Source of the DNA: Vreelandella titanicae BH1 | Lineage (GTDB): Bacteria; Pseudomonadota; Gammaproteobacteria; Pseudomonadales; Halomonadaceae | Assembly: GCF_000336575.1 (NCBI RefSeq) | Contig: NZ_AOPO01000004.1 | Location: 124,001 to 188,000, forward strand | Reading direction: 5' to 3' | DNA length: 64,000 nt | Shown: positions 55,726 to 63,684 of the stretch, piece by piece | Numbering within the stretch: position 1 is the first letter of the stretch | How the letters are laid out: every line of letters starts with the position of its first letter | Position numbers and translations under genes: made by a program | Notes under the pieces: generated by a model | The model's database searches: none | Told to the model about the DNA's origin: nothing | Seen by the model: only the letters and a program-made list of their open reading frames with translations

Positions 55726-55743
55726 AAGCACCCGCCGTGCCAA
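55726..55743 (-). promoter_or_regulatory. Sigma-54 promoter of the FMO-dehydrogenase operon
   Basis: Minus-strand TTGGCACGGCGGGTGCTT has a perfect -24 box TTGGCACG and -12 box GTGCTT with GG-N10-GC spacing. Predicted start near 55716, about 45 nt before the ATG of the monooxygenase. Confidence 0.82.
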
Positions 55744-55823
55744 TCATTTCAGATAAACCACAAGCATATGAAAAATATAAATAAATTTAAAAAACAGTTG
55801 TCGATTAGGCGTTGCCCAAGGCG

Positions 55824-55865
55824 TACACCTGTCACATCTAGTTGTAAACAACGTTACAGGTGTAA
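55824..55865. promoter_or_regulatory. Paired enhancer sites for the AcoR-like activator
   Basis: TACACCTGTCA (55824-55834) and TTACAGGTGTAA (55854-55865), the second a perfect dyad extending to GTTACA-GG-TGTAAC, are two orientations of one motif. Their centres are about 30 bp, or three helical turns, apart. A separate dyad GTTGT-AA-ACAAC lies between them. They sit roughly 80-140 bp upstream of the monooxygenase -24 box and before the divergent activator gene, the standard place for bacterial enhancers. Confidence 0.65.
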
Positions 55866-55958
55866 CGCACGACTAACGGCGTAATAGCGCTGCGTTGACA
55901 CCCACGCCAGAGCGCATAGGCTGGAAGGATAATAACAAGCCCCACGGTGAACCACGCC

Positions 55959-57941
55959 ATGCCCACTCAATCGTCCCTGCCTGCACGGCTGCAATCCGTC
56001 CAGCGCCAGCATATCGAGCATATTTTCCAGCTCGGCGAAGGCTTGGAAATGCCCCAGCTACCCGCCCAGCCGACTATTCGACGCTCCTGGCTGCGCTGCC
56101 TAAACGAGTACCAACTCGATCCCACCCAGCCACGCCCAGCCCGGGTGGTGCCTCAACAAATCCTGATCGAGCACCGGGAATCCGTGGATGAACTACTGCA
56201 CGTGGCAAGAGCCGGGGTTGACCAGCTTTATCAGCAAATTGCTCAACTAGGCTACGTGCTACTGCTCACCGACCACCGTGGGATAACCGTTGAGTTTCGT
56301 GGCGATCCCAACCAAGACCAGCAACTGCGCAAAGCAGGCCTATACCTCGGTGCCGACTGGGACGAACGCTTTGCGGGTACCTGTGCCGTAGGCACCTGCC
56401 TGCATGACCGCCAAGCGATTATTTGCCACCGCCAGGAGCACTTCGACGCCTCGCATATTTCGCTTACCTGCACTGCCGCGCCCATCGCCGACCCGCAAGG
56501 CAACGTCATGGCCGTACTGGACATCTCCGCGCTGCAATCGCCTACCCAGCATGAGAGTCAAAATTTTAGTCTCTCTCTGGTAACGCTCTACGCGCGCATG
56601 ATCGAGGACGCCTATTTTCTTCAGCGCTACCGTGACTGCCTGATGGTGCGGCTGGATACCTCACGAGAGTTTGTGCATGTAAACGGGCGCGGACTCATCG
56701 CCATTGAAGAGAACGGGCAAGTGATTGCTGCCAACGCAGTGGGTCGTGATCTGATAAGTGAACACCAGCGCCGTTGGCCACCCTGGTCAGCCCATCACAC
56801 CCCAATGCTGGGGGAGCTATTCGAGTGCGAGATCGCCGATGTACTCAGCATTAATAGCGCCACCGACGATCAACTGCGTGCTTTTCGCGCCAGGGTCGAT
56901 AACACGATCTACTTTATTAGCCTGCTGGAGCCACGCCGCCCGCGCCCTGCTCAGCAAGCACAACCTCTCGCCTCCAGCCTGCCGGAACCACTGGTACGCC
57001 TCGGCGCCGACGACCCCGCCATGCGCAAAGTGCAGAAACTGGCTGAACGGTTGCGCAACGAAGCCAGCGTCAATGTGCTGATTAGCGGAGAAACCGGCAC
57101 CGGCAAAGAGGTCGTTGCCCGTGCTCTGCATGACAGCGGCAACCGATCTAAAGGCCCCTTTATCGCAGTAAACTGTGCCGCCATTCCCGAAGCGCTGATC
57201 GAAAGCGAGCTGTTTGGTTACGAGCCCGGCGCCTTTACCGGCGGGCGCGCCAAAGGCATGCGCGGGCTGATTCCCCAAGCCCACGGCGGCACACTGTTTT
57301 TAGATGAAATCGGCGATATGCCGCTGGCCCTGCAAACCCGCCTACTGCGCGTACTGGCCGAGCGAGAAGTGATGCCTCTTGGGGCCAATAAGCCTGAAAA
57401 GGTTGATATTCGGGTGATTACCGCCACTCATCGCAATATCGATTCGATGATCCAGCAGGGTGAGTTCCGCGAAGACCTCTATTACCGCCTTAACGGGGCT
57501 CAACTGCGCCTGCCCGCGCTACGCGACCGCGCCGATAAGCTCTACGTTATCCGCCGTGTATTTGATGACATCATCCAGGAGCGAGCCTCCAGCCAATCAC
57601 CGCGCCTGCGGGCCGATGCCATTAGCGCCCTACTAGCTTACGCCTGGCCCGGTAATATCCGTCAGCTAAAGAATGCGCTGGCCTTTGCACTGGCCACCTC
57701 AGAAAACGAAGAAATCACCGTTCATGACTTACCTGAGCAGTGCCTAAGCCAACGCATCACTCGGCAAGCAACTCCCCTGCCTGCAGACGCTGGTAGCGAC
57801 AGCGATCACACATTGCTGGAAATGCTCAAGGAGCAGCACTGGAACATTAGCGCCGTGGCTCGCGCTCTCGGGGTTTCAAGGCCCACGATATACCGGCAAA
57901 TGCAGCGCCAGGGCATCGTGCCGCCGAATTGGCAGGGGTGA
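55959..57941 (+). CDS. AcoR-type sigma-54 enhancer-binding regulator
   Basis: Activator of 660 aa. An N-terminal GAF-like sensor (about 80-205) has FAGTCAVGTCLHDRQAI, followed by a second sensory or linker segment (about 230-330). The AAA+ domain (about 345-580) has Walker A GETGTGKE, the sigma-54 contact loop GAFTGG in place of the usual GAFTGA, Walker B GGTLFLDEIGDM and the arginine-finger segment REDLYYRLNG. The C-terminal Fis-type HTH has WNISAVARALGVSRPTIYRQM. The sensor resembles acetoin-responsive AcoR proteins, but the inducer is not known. Divergent from the FMO operon, which has a sigma-54 promoter. I take the ATG at 55959 with GGTGA at 8 nt; a GTG at 55947 is possible. Confidence 0.92.
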   Translation: MPTQSSLPARLQSVQRQHIEHIFQLGEGLEMPQLPAQPTIRRSWLRCLNEYQLDPTQPRPARVVPQQILIEHRESVDELLHVARAGVDQLYQQIAQLGYVLLLTDHRGITVEFRGDPNQDQQLRKAGLYLGADWDERFAGTCAVGTCLHDRQAIICHRQEHFDASHISLTCTAAPIADPQGNVMAVLDISALQSPTQHESQNFSLSLVTLYARMIEDAYFLQRYRDCLMVRLDTSREFVHVNGRGLIAIEENGQVIAANAVGRDLISEHQRRWPPWSAHHTPMLGELFECEIADVLSINSATDDQLRAFRARVDNTIYFISLLEPRRPRPAQQAQPLASSLPEPLVRLGADDPAMRKVQKLAERLRNEASVNVLISGETGTGKEVVARALHDSGNRSKGPFIAVNCAAIPEALIESELFGYEPGAFTGGRAKGMRGLIPQAHGGTLFLDEIGDMPLALQTRLLRVLAEREVMPLGANKPEKVDIRVITATHRNIDSMIQQGEFREDLYYRLNGAQLRLPALRDRADKLYVIRRVFDDIIQERASSQSPRLRADAISALLAYAWPGNIRQLKNALAFALATSENEEITVHDLPEQCLSQRITRQATPLPADAGSDSDHTLLEMLKEQHWNISAVARALGVSRPTIYRQMQRQGIVPPNWQG

Positions 57942-57943
57942 TA

Positions 57944-57964
57944 AAAAGCTACTTCAAAGCTTTT
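57944..57964 (+). terminator. Weak terminator after the AcoR-like gene
   Basis: Seven-base-pair AT-rich stem AAAAGCT/AGCTTTT with loop ACTTCAA, immediately after the stop codon and ending in TTTT. Confidence 0.5.
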
Positions 57965-58000
57965 GATTGGGAAATAACTGCAACATATCTTGAGAACACG

Positions 58001-58093
58001 GTGCGAGGGCAGGTTGAAGCGAGGGTCTTTCGCCATGGATGGCGAAAGTAGCGCCCACGGATGGGTTAACAGCGCCCTCGCGGAAACCTGCAC
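58001..58093. repeat. Structured palindromic element, possible dispersed repeat
   Basis: A closing stem is made by CAGGTT (58010-58015) with AACCTG (58085-58090), and GCGAGGG (58019-58025) with CCCTCGC (58075-58081). Inside it are a perfect 10-bp hairpin CTTTCGCCAT-GG-ATGGCGAAAG (58027-58048) and a smaller arm built on CCCA-CGGA-TGGG (58054-58065). It could be a repetitive extragenic palindrome, a small mobile repeat or a structured RNA. I know of similar CATGGATGG-containing intergenic repeats in marine gammaproteobacteria, but no second copy is in this window. Confidence 0.6.
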
Positions 58094-58140
58094 TCGGCAC
58101 AGTGTTGTGCAGAATGCCAGCTACCACTACCTCTTGGCCT

Positions 58141-58155
58141 TGAGGGTGACCCTCA
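58141..58155. promoter_or_regulatory. Palindrome upstream of the moxR promoter
   Basis: TGAGGGT-G-ACCCTCA, perfect 7-bp arms, ending 7 bp before the -35 box of the moxR promoter. Candidate operator. Confidence 0.5.
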
Positions 58156-58162
58156 CGTACAC

Positions 58163-58191
58163 TTGTTTGAATCCGTTTATCCTTTTATAAA
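58163..58191 (+). promoter_or_regulatory. Sigma-70 promoter of moxR-VWA
   Basis: TTGTTT (58163-58168), 17 bp, TATAAA (58186-58191). Predicted start near 58198, about 22 nt before the moxR ATG. The TTG at 58163 is in frame with moxR, but here it is the -35 box. Confidence 0.6.
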
Positions 58192-58219
58192 CCCGCTTTC
58201 GACAAGCCGAGGCCCTCCC

Positions 58220-59074
58220 ATGGCGTTTGACTCCACTTCTTCCTATATCGCAACCGATGCGCTTAAGCAGGCGGTGAATGCTGCCGTGGTGCTCGAGCGG
58301 CCGCTGTTGATCAAAGGCGAGCCGGGTACCGGCAAAACCCTATTGGCCGAAGAGTTGGCTGAATCTCTCGATACCCAGTTAATTACCTGGCATATCAAAT
58401 CCAGCACCAAGGCGGCCCAGGGTCTGTACGAGTACGATGCGGTCAGCCGCCTGCGCGATTCACAGCTGGGTGTAGAAGGGGTCGAGAACGTCGCCAACTA
58501 CATCAAGCCCGGCAAGCTGTGGGAAGCCTTTACCGCCAACGAGCGCGTAGTGTTATTGATCGACGAGATCGACAAGGCCGATATCGAATTCCCCAACGAC
58601 CTGCTTCAAGAGCTGGATCGTATGGAGTTTCACGTTTACGAAACCGGCGAAACCATACGCGCCGAACAGCGCCCGATTATCATCATCACCTCAAACAACG
58701 AAAAAGAGCTGCCAGATGCGTTCCTGCGCCGCTGCTTTTTCCACTACATTGAGTTCCCCGACCGCGAGACCATGCAGGCGATTGTCGATGTGCACTTCCC
58801 GGATATCGCCCCCAAGCTGGTCAGCGAGGCCTTAGAGGTATTTTTCGAGCTACGTAAAGCGCCAGGCCTCAAGAAAAAGCCTTCCACATCTGAACTAGTC
58901 GACTGGCTCAAGCTACTGATGGCTGACAATATTGCTCAAGAGGCGCTCTACAACCGCGATCCGTCCAAAGCACTTCCACCCATGGCCGGCGCCTTGGTCA
59001 AAAACGAGCAGGACACCCAACTGCTGGAACGCCTGGCGTTTATGATCCGTCGCCAAAAAGGCACAGGCCGCTAA
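58220..59074 (+). CDS. MoxR-family AAA+ ATPase
   Basis: Cytosolic AAA+ chaperone-like ATPase (284 aa). Walker A GEPGTGKT near residue 36, Walker B VLLIDEIDKAD, sensor IITSNNEKELPDAFLRRC. The start MAFDSTSSYIATDALKQA fits relatives, which begin just before this helix. It acts with a VWA partner, encoded 3 bp downstream, in activating metal-containing enzymes (CoxD/CoxE, NorQ/NorD, MoxR pairs). The client here is unknown, as no obvious metalloenzyme gene is adjacent. Confidence 0.93.
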   Translation: MAFDSTSSYIATDALKQAVNAAVVLERPLLIKGEPGTGKTLLAEELAESLDTQLITWHIKSSTKAAQGLYEYDAVSRLRDSQLGVEGVENVANYIKPGKLWEAFTANERVVLLIDEIDKADIEFPNDLLQELDRMEFHVYETGETIRAEQRPIIIITSNNEKELPDAFLRRCFFHYIEFPDRETMQAIVDVHFPDIAPKLVSEALEVFFELRKAPGLKKKPSTSELVDWLKLLMADNIAQEALYNRDPSKALPPMAGALVKNEQDTQLLERLAFMIRRQKGTGR

Positions 59075-59077
59075 GCC

Positions 59078-60259
59078 ATGTTTATTGGCCTATTCGAAAC
59101 ACTAAAGCGTGCGGGCGTTCCGGTATCGCTACGTGAGCTGCTGGATCTTCACGCCGTGGTGGAACGCGGTGTGGTGTTCGCCGATATGGAAGCCTTCTAT
59201 CAGGTGGCCCGCACGGTGATGGTCAAAGACGAACGCCACTTTGACCGCTTTGATCGTGCCTTTGCCGCCTGGTTTAAAGGCCTGGAGGACATGGACGCCG
59301 CCATTGAAGCGCTGATCCCCGATGACTGGCTACGCCGGGAATTTGAGAAGCAGCTAACGGATGAAGAGAAAGCCAAGATCGAATCCCTGGGCGGCCTCGA
59401 AGAACTCATTGAGACGTTCAAAAAACGCCTGGAGGAGCAAAAAGAGCGCCACGCGGGCGGCAATAAATGGATCGGCACCGGCGGCACCAGCCCCTTTGGC
59501 GCCTACGGCTACAACCCGGAAGGCATTCGCATTGGTCAGGATGGCTCCCGCCACCGCCGCGCCACCAAGGTCTGGGACGAGCGACGCTTCCGCGATTACG
59601 ATGATTCTCTGGAATTAGGCACGCGCAATATCAAAATGGCGCTGCGTCGCCTGCGCAAGTTTGCCCGCCAAGGGGCGCTAGATGAGTTTGACGTGGATAG
59701 CACTATTCGCGAAACTGCCAAGGACGCCGGGCTACTCAACGTTCAGATGCGCCCGGAGCGCCATAACGCCGTTAAAGTGCTGCTATTTTTGGATGTGGGC
59801 GGCTCGATGGATGATCATATTCGCGTCTGCGAAGAACTGTTCTCTGCCGCCCGTTCAGAGTTCAAGCATCTTGAGCACTACTACTTTCATAACTGCCTTT
59901 ACGAAGGGGTTTGGCGAAACAATATGCGTCGGGGTAACGAGCGGATCCCGACCATGGATGTTTTGCACACCTACGGTGCGGATTACCAGGTCGTGATTGT
60001 CGGTGACGCGGCCATGTCGCCCTATGAGGTCACCCACCCCGGCGGTAGCGTAGAGCACTTTAACGACGAAGCGGGCGGCGTGTGGCTGAAGCGTTTATGC
60101 GAAACGTTTCCCCGCCTGGCGTGGCTTAACCCGATGCCACCCCGGGCATGGGAGTACACCTACTCTACTCAACTAATCCGCGAGATCATTGATGACCGCA
60201 TGTACCCCATGACCATGGAGGGTTTGGAAACCGCCATGCGCGAGCTAGCAAAGAAGTAG
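59078..60259 (+). CDS. VWA-domain CoxE-like protein
   Basis: A protein of 393 aa. An N-terminal helical domain and a charged linker (about 100-140, rich in Glu/Lys) precede a von Willebrand A domain from about residue 225. The metal-binding MIDAS motif is FLDVGGSMDD (DxGxS), the Thr/Asp positions being less clear. Segments HYYFHNCLYEGVW and VGDAAMSPYEV are typical of the CoxE-like group. It forms a two-gene unit with moxR and ends 5 bp before the convergent cytochrome b561 stop. Confidence 0.9.
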   Translation: MFIGLFETLKRAGVPVSLRELLDLHAVVERGVVFADMEAFYQVARTVMVKDERHFDRFDRAFAAWFKGLEDMDAAIEALIPDDWLRREFEKQLTDEEKAKIESLGGLEELIETFKKRLEEQKERHAGGNKWIGTGGTSPFGAYGYNPEGIRIGQDGSRHRRATKVWDERRFRDYDDSLELGTRNIKMALRRLRKFARQGALDEFDVDSTIRETAKDAGLLNVQMRPERHNAVKVLLFLDVGGSMDDHIRVCEELFSAARSEFKHLEHYYFHNCLYEGVWRNNMRRGNERIPTMDVLHTYGADYQVVIVGDAAMSPYEVTHPGGSVEHFNDEAGGVWLKRLCETFPRLAWLNPMPPRAWEYTYSTQLIREIIDDRMYPMTMEGLETAMRELAKK

Positions 60260-60264
60260 TCTGA

Positions 60265-60798
60265 TTATCTGGCCATGCGCGTCAGCACGTCGTGGTGAGT
60301 CAGCTTGCGATGCAAAATGGCCATCACGATGTGCCCTACGATCAACGCTAACAATGTCCAGCCTAGCTCACCGTGGAGCAAACCGCCCAGATCTGTCATC
60401 CAGGTGATTTCCTCGCCTTCAAAACCTGACATCAGCGTAAAGCCAAACACCTCAAGCGAGCGGCCCGAACCGTACTGGCGAATAAGCGCAATCGTCGGAA
60501 TCACCATCATCAAGCCGTAGAGAACAAGATGGCCCAACTTTGCCATAACGCTCACCGATGGCGGACGGCGCGATGCATTGGCCAACGCCCATATCGCTCT
60601 CAGTACGACTAAGGTCAGTAGCAATACACCCACTGGGTAATGGGTTCCCCAGAAGAACTCTTCAAAGGGTGTGTCCGGAAAAAGCCAGTGCGCCGTGGCA
60701 CTCGTAAACTGCCAAGCAAACAGTAGCGCCATCCCCCAATGCAACAAGCGGCTAATCGCACCGTAACGTTGACTGTTATCCATTATCGGTAATGCCAT
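60265..60798 (-). CDS. Cytochrome b561-type membrane protein
   Basis: Four-helix inner-membrane di-heme b protein (177 aa) of the prokaryotic b561/YodB group. His ligands are plausible in RLLHWGMALLF, HYPVGVLLL, LLHGELGW and LIVGHIVMAILHRKL. These proteins pass electrons between quinone and periplasmic or superoxide acceptors (CybB is a superoxide:ubiquinone oxidoreductase). I start at the ATG at 60798 with GGGAG upstream; a longer frame to 60882 adds a Cys-containing stretch with no ribosome site. Confidence 0.9.
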   Translation of the reverse strand: MALPIMDNSQRYGAISRLLHWGMALLFAWQFTSATAHWLFPDTPFEEFFWGTHYPVGVLLLTLVVLRAIWALANASRRPPSVSVMAKLGHLVLYGLMMVIPTIALIRQYGSGRSLEVFGFTLMSGFEGEEITWMTDLGGLLHGELGWTLLALIVGHIVMAILHRKLTHHDVLTRMAR

Positions 60799-60923
60799 GC
60801 AGCTTCTCCCTTCTTTTAATAAGCTAGTCGTGATGCTTATTTTATCGGGGCAACACGTAAATAACATGGCAACAACGTGCAACTTGGTTGCACAAACTGG
60901 AACGCAGCGTTTCCTAAGGGCTA

Positions 60924-61487
60924 TTAAAGCGACTGCGGGAAATCGTTTAAGCCCTTCAAAAATGCCTGTTTGGCCGTTTCAAACGCCTTAGGGTCATGTT
61001 TAAAGCGACGCAGGATAAGCGCTTCATCCAACACTAGGGTAGGCGCTAATTCGCGAATACTCTTGGCAGGGTGGCGAGCGCCCAAGCCAATACGCTTTCC
61101 ATCCACCCCGCCGAACCAGCGCTTAATGCCACTTTTTTGATAGAACGCTTCTCGTTCGGCGTTATCCACTTCGACCCGTAGCGGCGCTTTCAGAGTAAGC
61201 TCGCTGATCAAACGCTGCTGGGCATCTGTCTGGTCAAGTGCGCAGGCGTGGGTCACGGTCATACCCTCGCCTTCTTCGTCCAGCACTAGCAGCGCTAGCG
61301 CTTGGGGTTTACCCTGGCCGTCAACGGCAGCAAACAGTCGCGCGGCTTCCTGAGGAAATAACACACTGCAGGTGCCGGTGAACACGACCAGCGGCGTTAG
61401 ACCAGCCTGTTGCCCGTATACCTCAGCGCATAGTCGCGCCAGACAGGCGTTGCGCTGGGCCTCTGCGTTAACGTGTACGACCTTCAT
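60924..61487 (-). CDS. GNAT-like acetyltransferase fold protein
   Basis: A protein of 187 aa with no signal peptide. The middle resembles an N-acetyltransferase: ALALLVLDEEGEGMTVTHACAL as the beta4-beta5 region and REAFYQKSGIKRWFGG as the terminal motif. The acetyl-CoA pyrophosphate loop (Q/RxxGxG/A) is not clear, so activity is doubtful. GAGGA precedes the ATG at 61487. Function unknown. Confidence 0.7.
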   Translation of the reverse strand: MKVVHVNAEAQRNACLARLCAEVYGQQAGLTPLVVFTGTCSVLFPQEAARLFAAVDGQGKPQALALLVLDEEGEGMTVTHACALDQTDAQQRLISELTLKAPLRVEVDNAEREAFYQKSGIKRWFGGVDGKRIGLGARHPAKSIRELAPTLVLDEALILRRFKHDPKAFETAKQAFLKGLNDFPQSL

Positions 61488-61657
61488 ATGAATCATCCTC
61501 ACCGACTAAAAAGCCGCAAGCCTAGAGTAATTATCGCCGTTTTGACAGCGCGACATGCCTCACGCGTCCTCTATTCATTTTTACTGATACTGAACACTAC
61601 TGTTAACAATCTGTCGAAGATAACTGTAAGCGTGAACATCACTTAGAAGGAGCTAGC

Positions 61658-62056
61658 ATGCCCACCTTTATGAATGACCCTACCATGCCCACACCAAGCT
61701 TCCCCGGTAGCCACATGGTAGTCGATGATCACTATGTGTTTATTTCAGGACTGACCGTTGACGATCTTTCCAACGGCCACGCAGTCAAAGGCGACGTTAA
61801 AGAAGAGACCCGCCTTGTGATGCGCGCACTATCGCGCATGCTTGAAATGGAAGGCGGCAGCTTAGCGGACATAGTGCGGGTGGATATCCACCTCACGGAT
61901 CTACACGCTATCCAAGACATGGACACTGTTTACGCGGAGTACTTTGAGCCTAGCCGCTACCCTACCCGCACCTGCACCGAATCCCCCCATATCTGCGGCG
62001 ATAGCAGTATTGAAATTACTGTGATGGCAAAGCGCCCTCATCAATCAGCGCAATAA
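61658..62056 (+). CDS. RidA/YjgF-family protein
   Basis: Small trimeric deaminase-fold protein (132 aa). RidA members hydrolyse reactive enamine/imine intermediates. [20 protein letters not shown] is the N-terminal core, [12 protein letters not shown] the central helix-strand, and [24 protein letters not shown] the C-terminal signature with the expected Arg (PTRT) and Glu. It belongs to a divergent branch rather than archetypal RidA. The ribosome site AAGGAG is good. Its 3' end overlaps cobQ by 41 bp, tail to tail. Confidence 0.9.
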   Translation: MPTFMNDPTMPTPSFPGSHMVVDDHYVFISGLTVDDLSNGHAVKGDVKEETRLVMRALSRMLEMEGGSLADIVRVDIHLTDLHAIQDMDTVYAEYFEPSRYPTRTCTESPHICGDSSIEITVMAKRPHQSAQ

Positions 62057-63482
62057 CCGCCTCAATATCGATATGGGCTTCCAGCATATCGGCTAAACGG
62101 TCAAGCTCACGTTCTCGGTGAGCTTGATAATCGCTCTGCTCTCCATTAACGAGTCCCAACTGCTTCAGTAGGGCTTGGCAGGCCTCCGGGTGGTCAAATA
62201 ACCCGTGCAGGTAAGTACCGATTATTTGGCCATCCTCACTGACGGCGCCTTCTGGTCGGCCTTCTATGTCAAATAATGGCGCGTTAAGCGCCTGCCCTTC
62301 ACTTACGCCGTTATGAATTTCATATCCGGTGACGGTTACCCCTTCAGCAACGGTCACGCCGCGAACATTTCGTAGCTGTTTGCCTGCCACCATTCGGGTG
62401 GTCAGCGGCAACAAGCCCAAGCCCGCCACTTTTACTGGCTTACCCTCCAGGCCATCAGGGTCATCCACCCATTCGCCCAGCATTTGAAAGCCACCGCAAA
62501 TACCTAACACCTTGCCGCCGTAGCGCAGGTGGCGCTGAATGGCGTTATCCCAGCCCTGTTGCTTTAACCACGCCAAATCGCTCGCGGTACTTTTACTACC
62601 GGGCAGAATGACCACATCGGCGGCGGGTATCGGCTGGCCGGGCCCCACAAAGGTCAGCGATACCTGTGGGTGCAACCGCAGCGGATCGAAGTCAGTATGG
62701 TTACTGATGCGCGGTAGCGCCGGAACGATCACGTTAAGTGTCTGGCTAGCCTTTTCGGCGTGGGTTAAACCAATGCTATCTTCAGCATCGAGTACTAGCC
62801 CCTGCAGATAAGGCAGTGTTCCGAATACGGGTTTTCCCGTACGCTCCTCCAACCATTCAAGCCCCGGTTTAAGCAGCGCTATATCACCTCGAAAGCGGTT
62901 GATAATAAAGCCTTTGGTACGCGCCTGTTCGCTCTCGCTCAAGAGCGCCAACGTACCTACCAATTGGGCGAATACCCCACCGCGGTCAATATCGCCCACC
63001 AGTATCACTGGACAGTCAGCCGCTTCGGCAAAGCCCATATTGGCGATATCCCCCTCGCGTAGGTTGATCTCAGCAGGGCTGCCCGCCCCTTCGGCAATAA
63101 TGACATCAAAGCGGTTTTCCAACGCCTGCCATGCCGCCATCACGCTCTCTTTCGCGGTGCGTTTATAGGCGTGGTAATCCAGCGCATCCATATGGCCATG
63201 CACTTTGCCGCGTAAAATCACCTGGGCGCCACGATCGGTTTCCGGCTTTAACAGTACCGGGTTCATGTCACTGTGGGGCGCTAAATAGCAGGCTTGCGCC
63301 TGTAACGCCGTGGAACGGCCAATCTCGCCGCCGTCCTCAGTCACGGCGCTATTCAATGCCATATTCTGGGGTTTAAATGGCGCCACCGATACTCCACGCC
63401 TTGCCAGCGCGCGGCAAAGGGCAGCCACCACAGTGCTTTTACCCGCATCCGAGGTGGTGCCTTGAATCATCAGTGTAGCCAT
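62016..63482 (-). CDS. cobQ: Cobyric acid synthase
   Basis: Amidates four side chains of adenosylcobyrinic acid diamide in cobalamin synthesis (488 aa). N-terminal BioD-like ATPase domain with [27 protein letters not shown] and [16 protein letters not shown]-terminal class I glutamine amidotransferase with Cys in [11 protein letters not shown] and the late His in [10 protein letters not shown]. No other cobalamin gene is in the window; the next ones may lie outside. Confidence 0.97.
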   Translation of the reverse strand: MATLMIQGTTSDAGKSTVVAALCRALARRGVSVAPFKPQNMALNSAVTEDGGEIGRSTALQAQACYLAPHSDMNPVLLKPETDRGAQVILRGKVHGHMDALDYHAYKRTAKESVMAAWQALENRFDVIIAEGAGSPAEINLREGDIANMGFAEAADCPVILVGDIDRGGVFAQLVGTLALLSESEQARTKGFIINRFRGDIALLKPGLEWLEERTGKPVFGTLPYLQGLVLDAEDSIGLTHAEKASQTLNVIVPALPRISNHTDFDPLRLHPQVSLTFVGPGQPIPAADVVILPGSKSTASDLAWLKQQGWDNAIQRHLRYGGKVLGICGGFQMLGEWVDDPDGLEGKPVKVAGLGLLPLTTRMVAGKQLRNVRGVTVAEGVTVTGYEIHNGVSEGQALNAPLFDIEGRPEGAVSEDGQIIGTYLHGLFDHPEACQALLKQLGLVNGEQSDYQAHRERELDRLADMLEAHIDIEAVIALIDEGALPSQ

Positions 63483-63645
63483 AAAGAAGTCTCGTCCAGG
63501 TGAACAAGAGCGAGACTTTAGCGGGAGGGGCTAAGCGGTGCAATGTGTTCAATCTCCGCTTAAGCACGCTGCTACCCTTAATAATCAAAAATACTTTTTA
63601 TTGCCATCAATTCGTCATACGCCATCTCTAGGCTGACACCTAATA

Positions 63646-63663
63646 AATGAGATCGATCTCATT
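63646..63663. promoter_or_regulatory. Perfect 18-bp palindrome, likely LacI-family operator
   Basis: AATGAGATCGATCTCATT is its own reverse complement with a central CG, the form bound by LacI/GalR dimers. It lies 22 bp before the LacI-type gene, so autoregulation is likely. The gap 63483-63684 separates cobQ from this gene. Confidence 0.65.
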
Positions 63664-63684
63664 GCATTCATAACAGGTATTTCC

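Noticed and set aside
55672..55743. N-terminal extension of the flavin monooxygenase
   Set aside because: These 24 codons overlap the -24/-12 promoter and would lie partly outside the transcript.
58095..58111. Sigma-54-like sequence TCGGCACAGTGTTGTGC before moxR
   Set aside because: GG and GC are 11 bp apart rather than 10, a spacing that inactivates these promoters; a sigma-70 promoter lies downstream.
58163..58219. N-terminal extension of MoxR from a TTG
   Set aside because: The TTG is the -35 box of the promoter and the predicted transcript begins near 58198.
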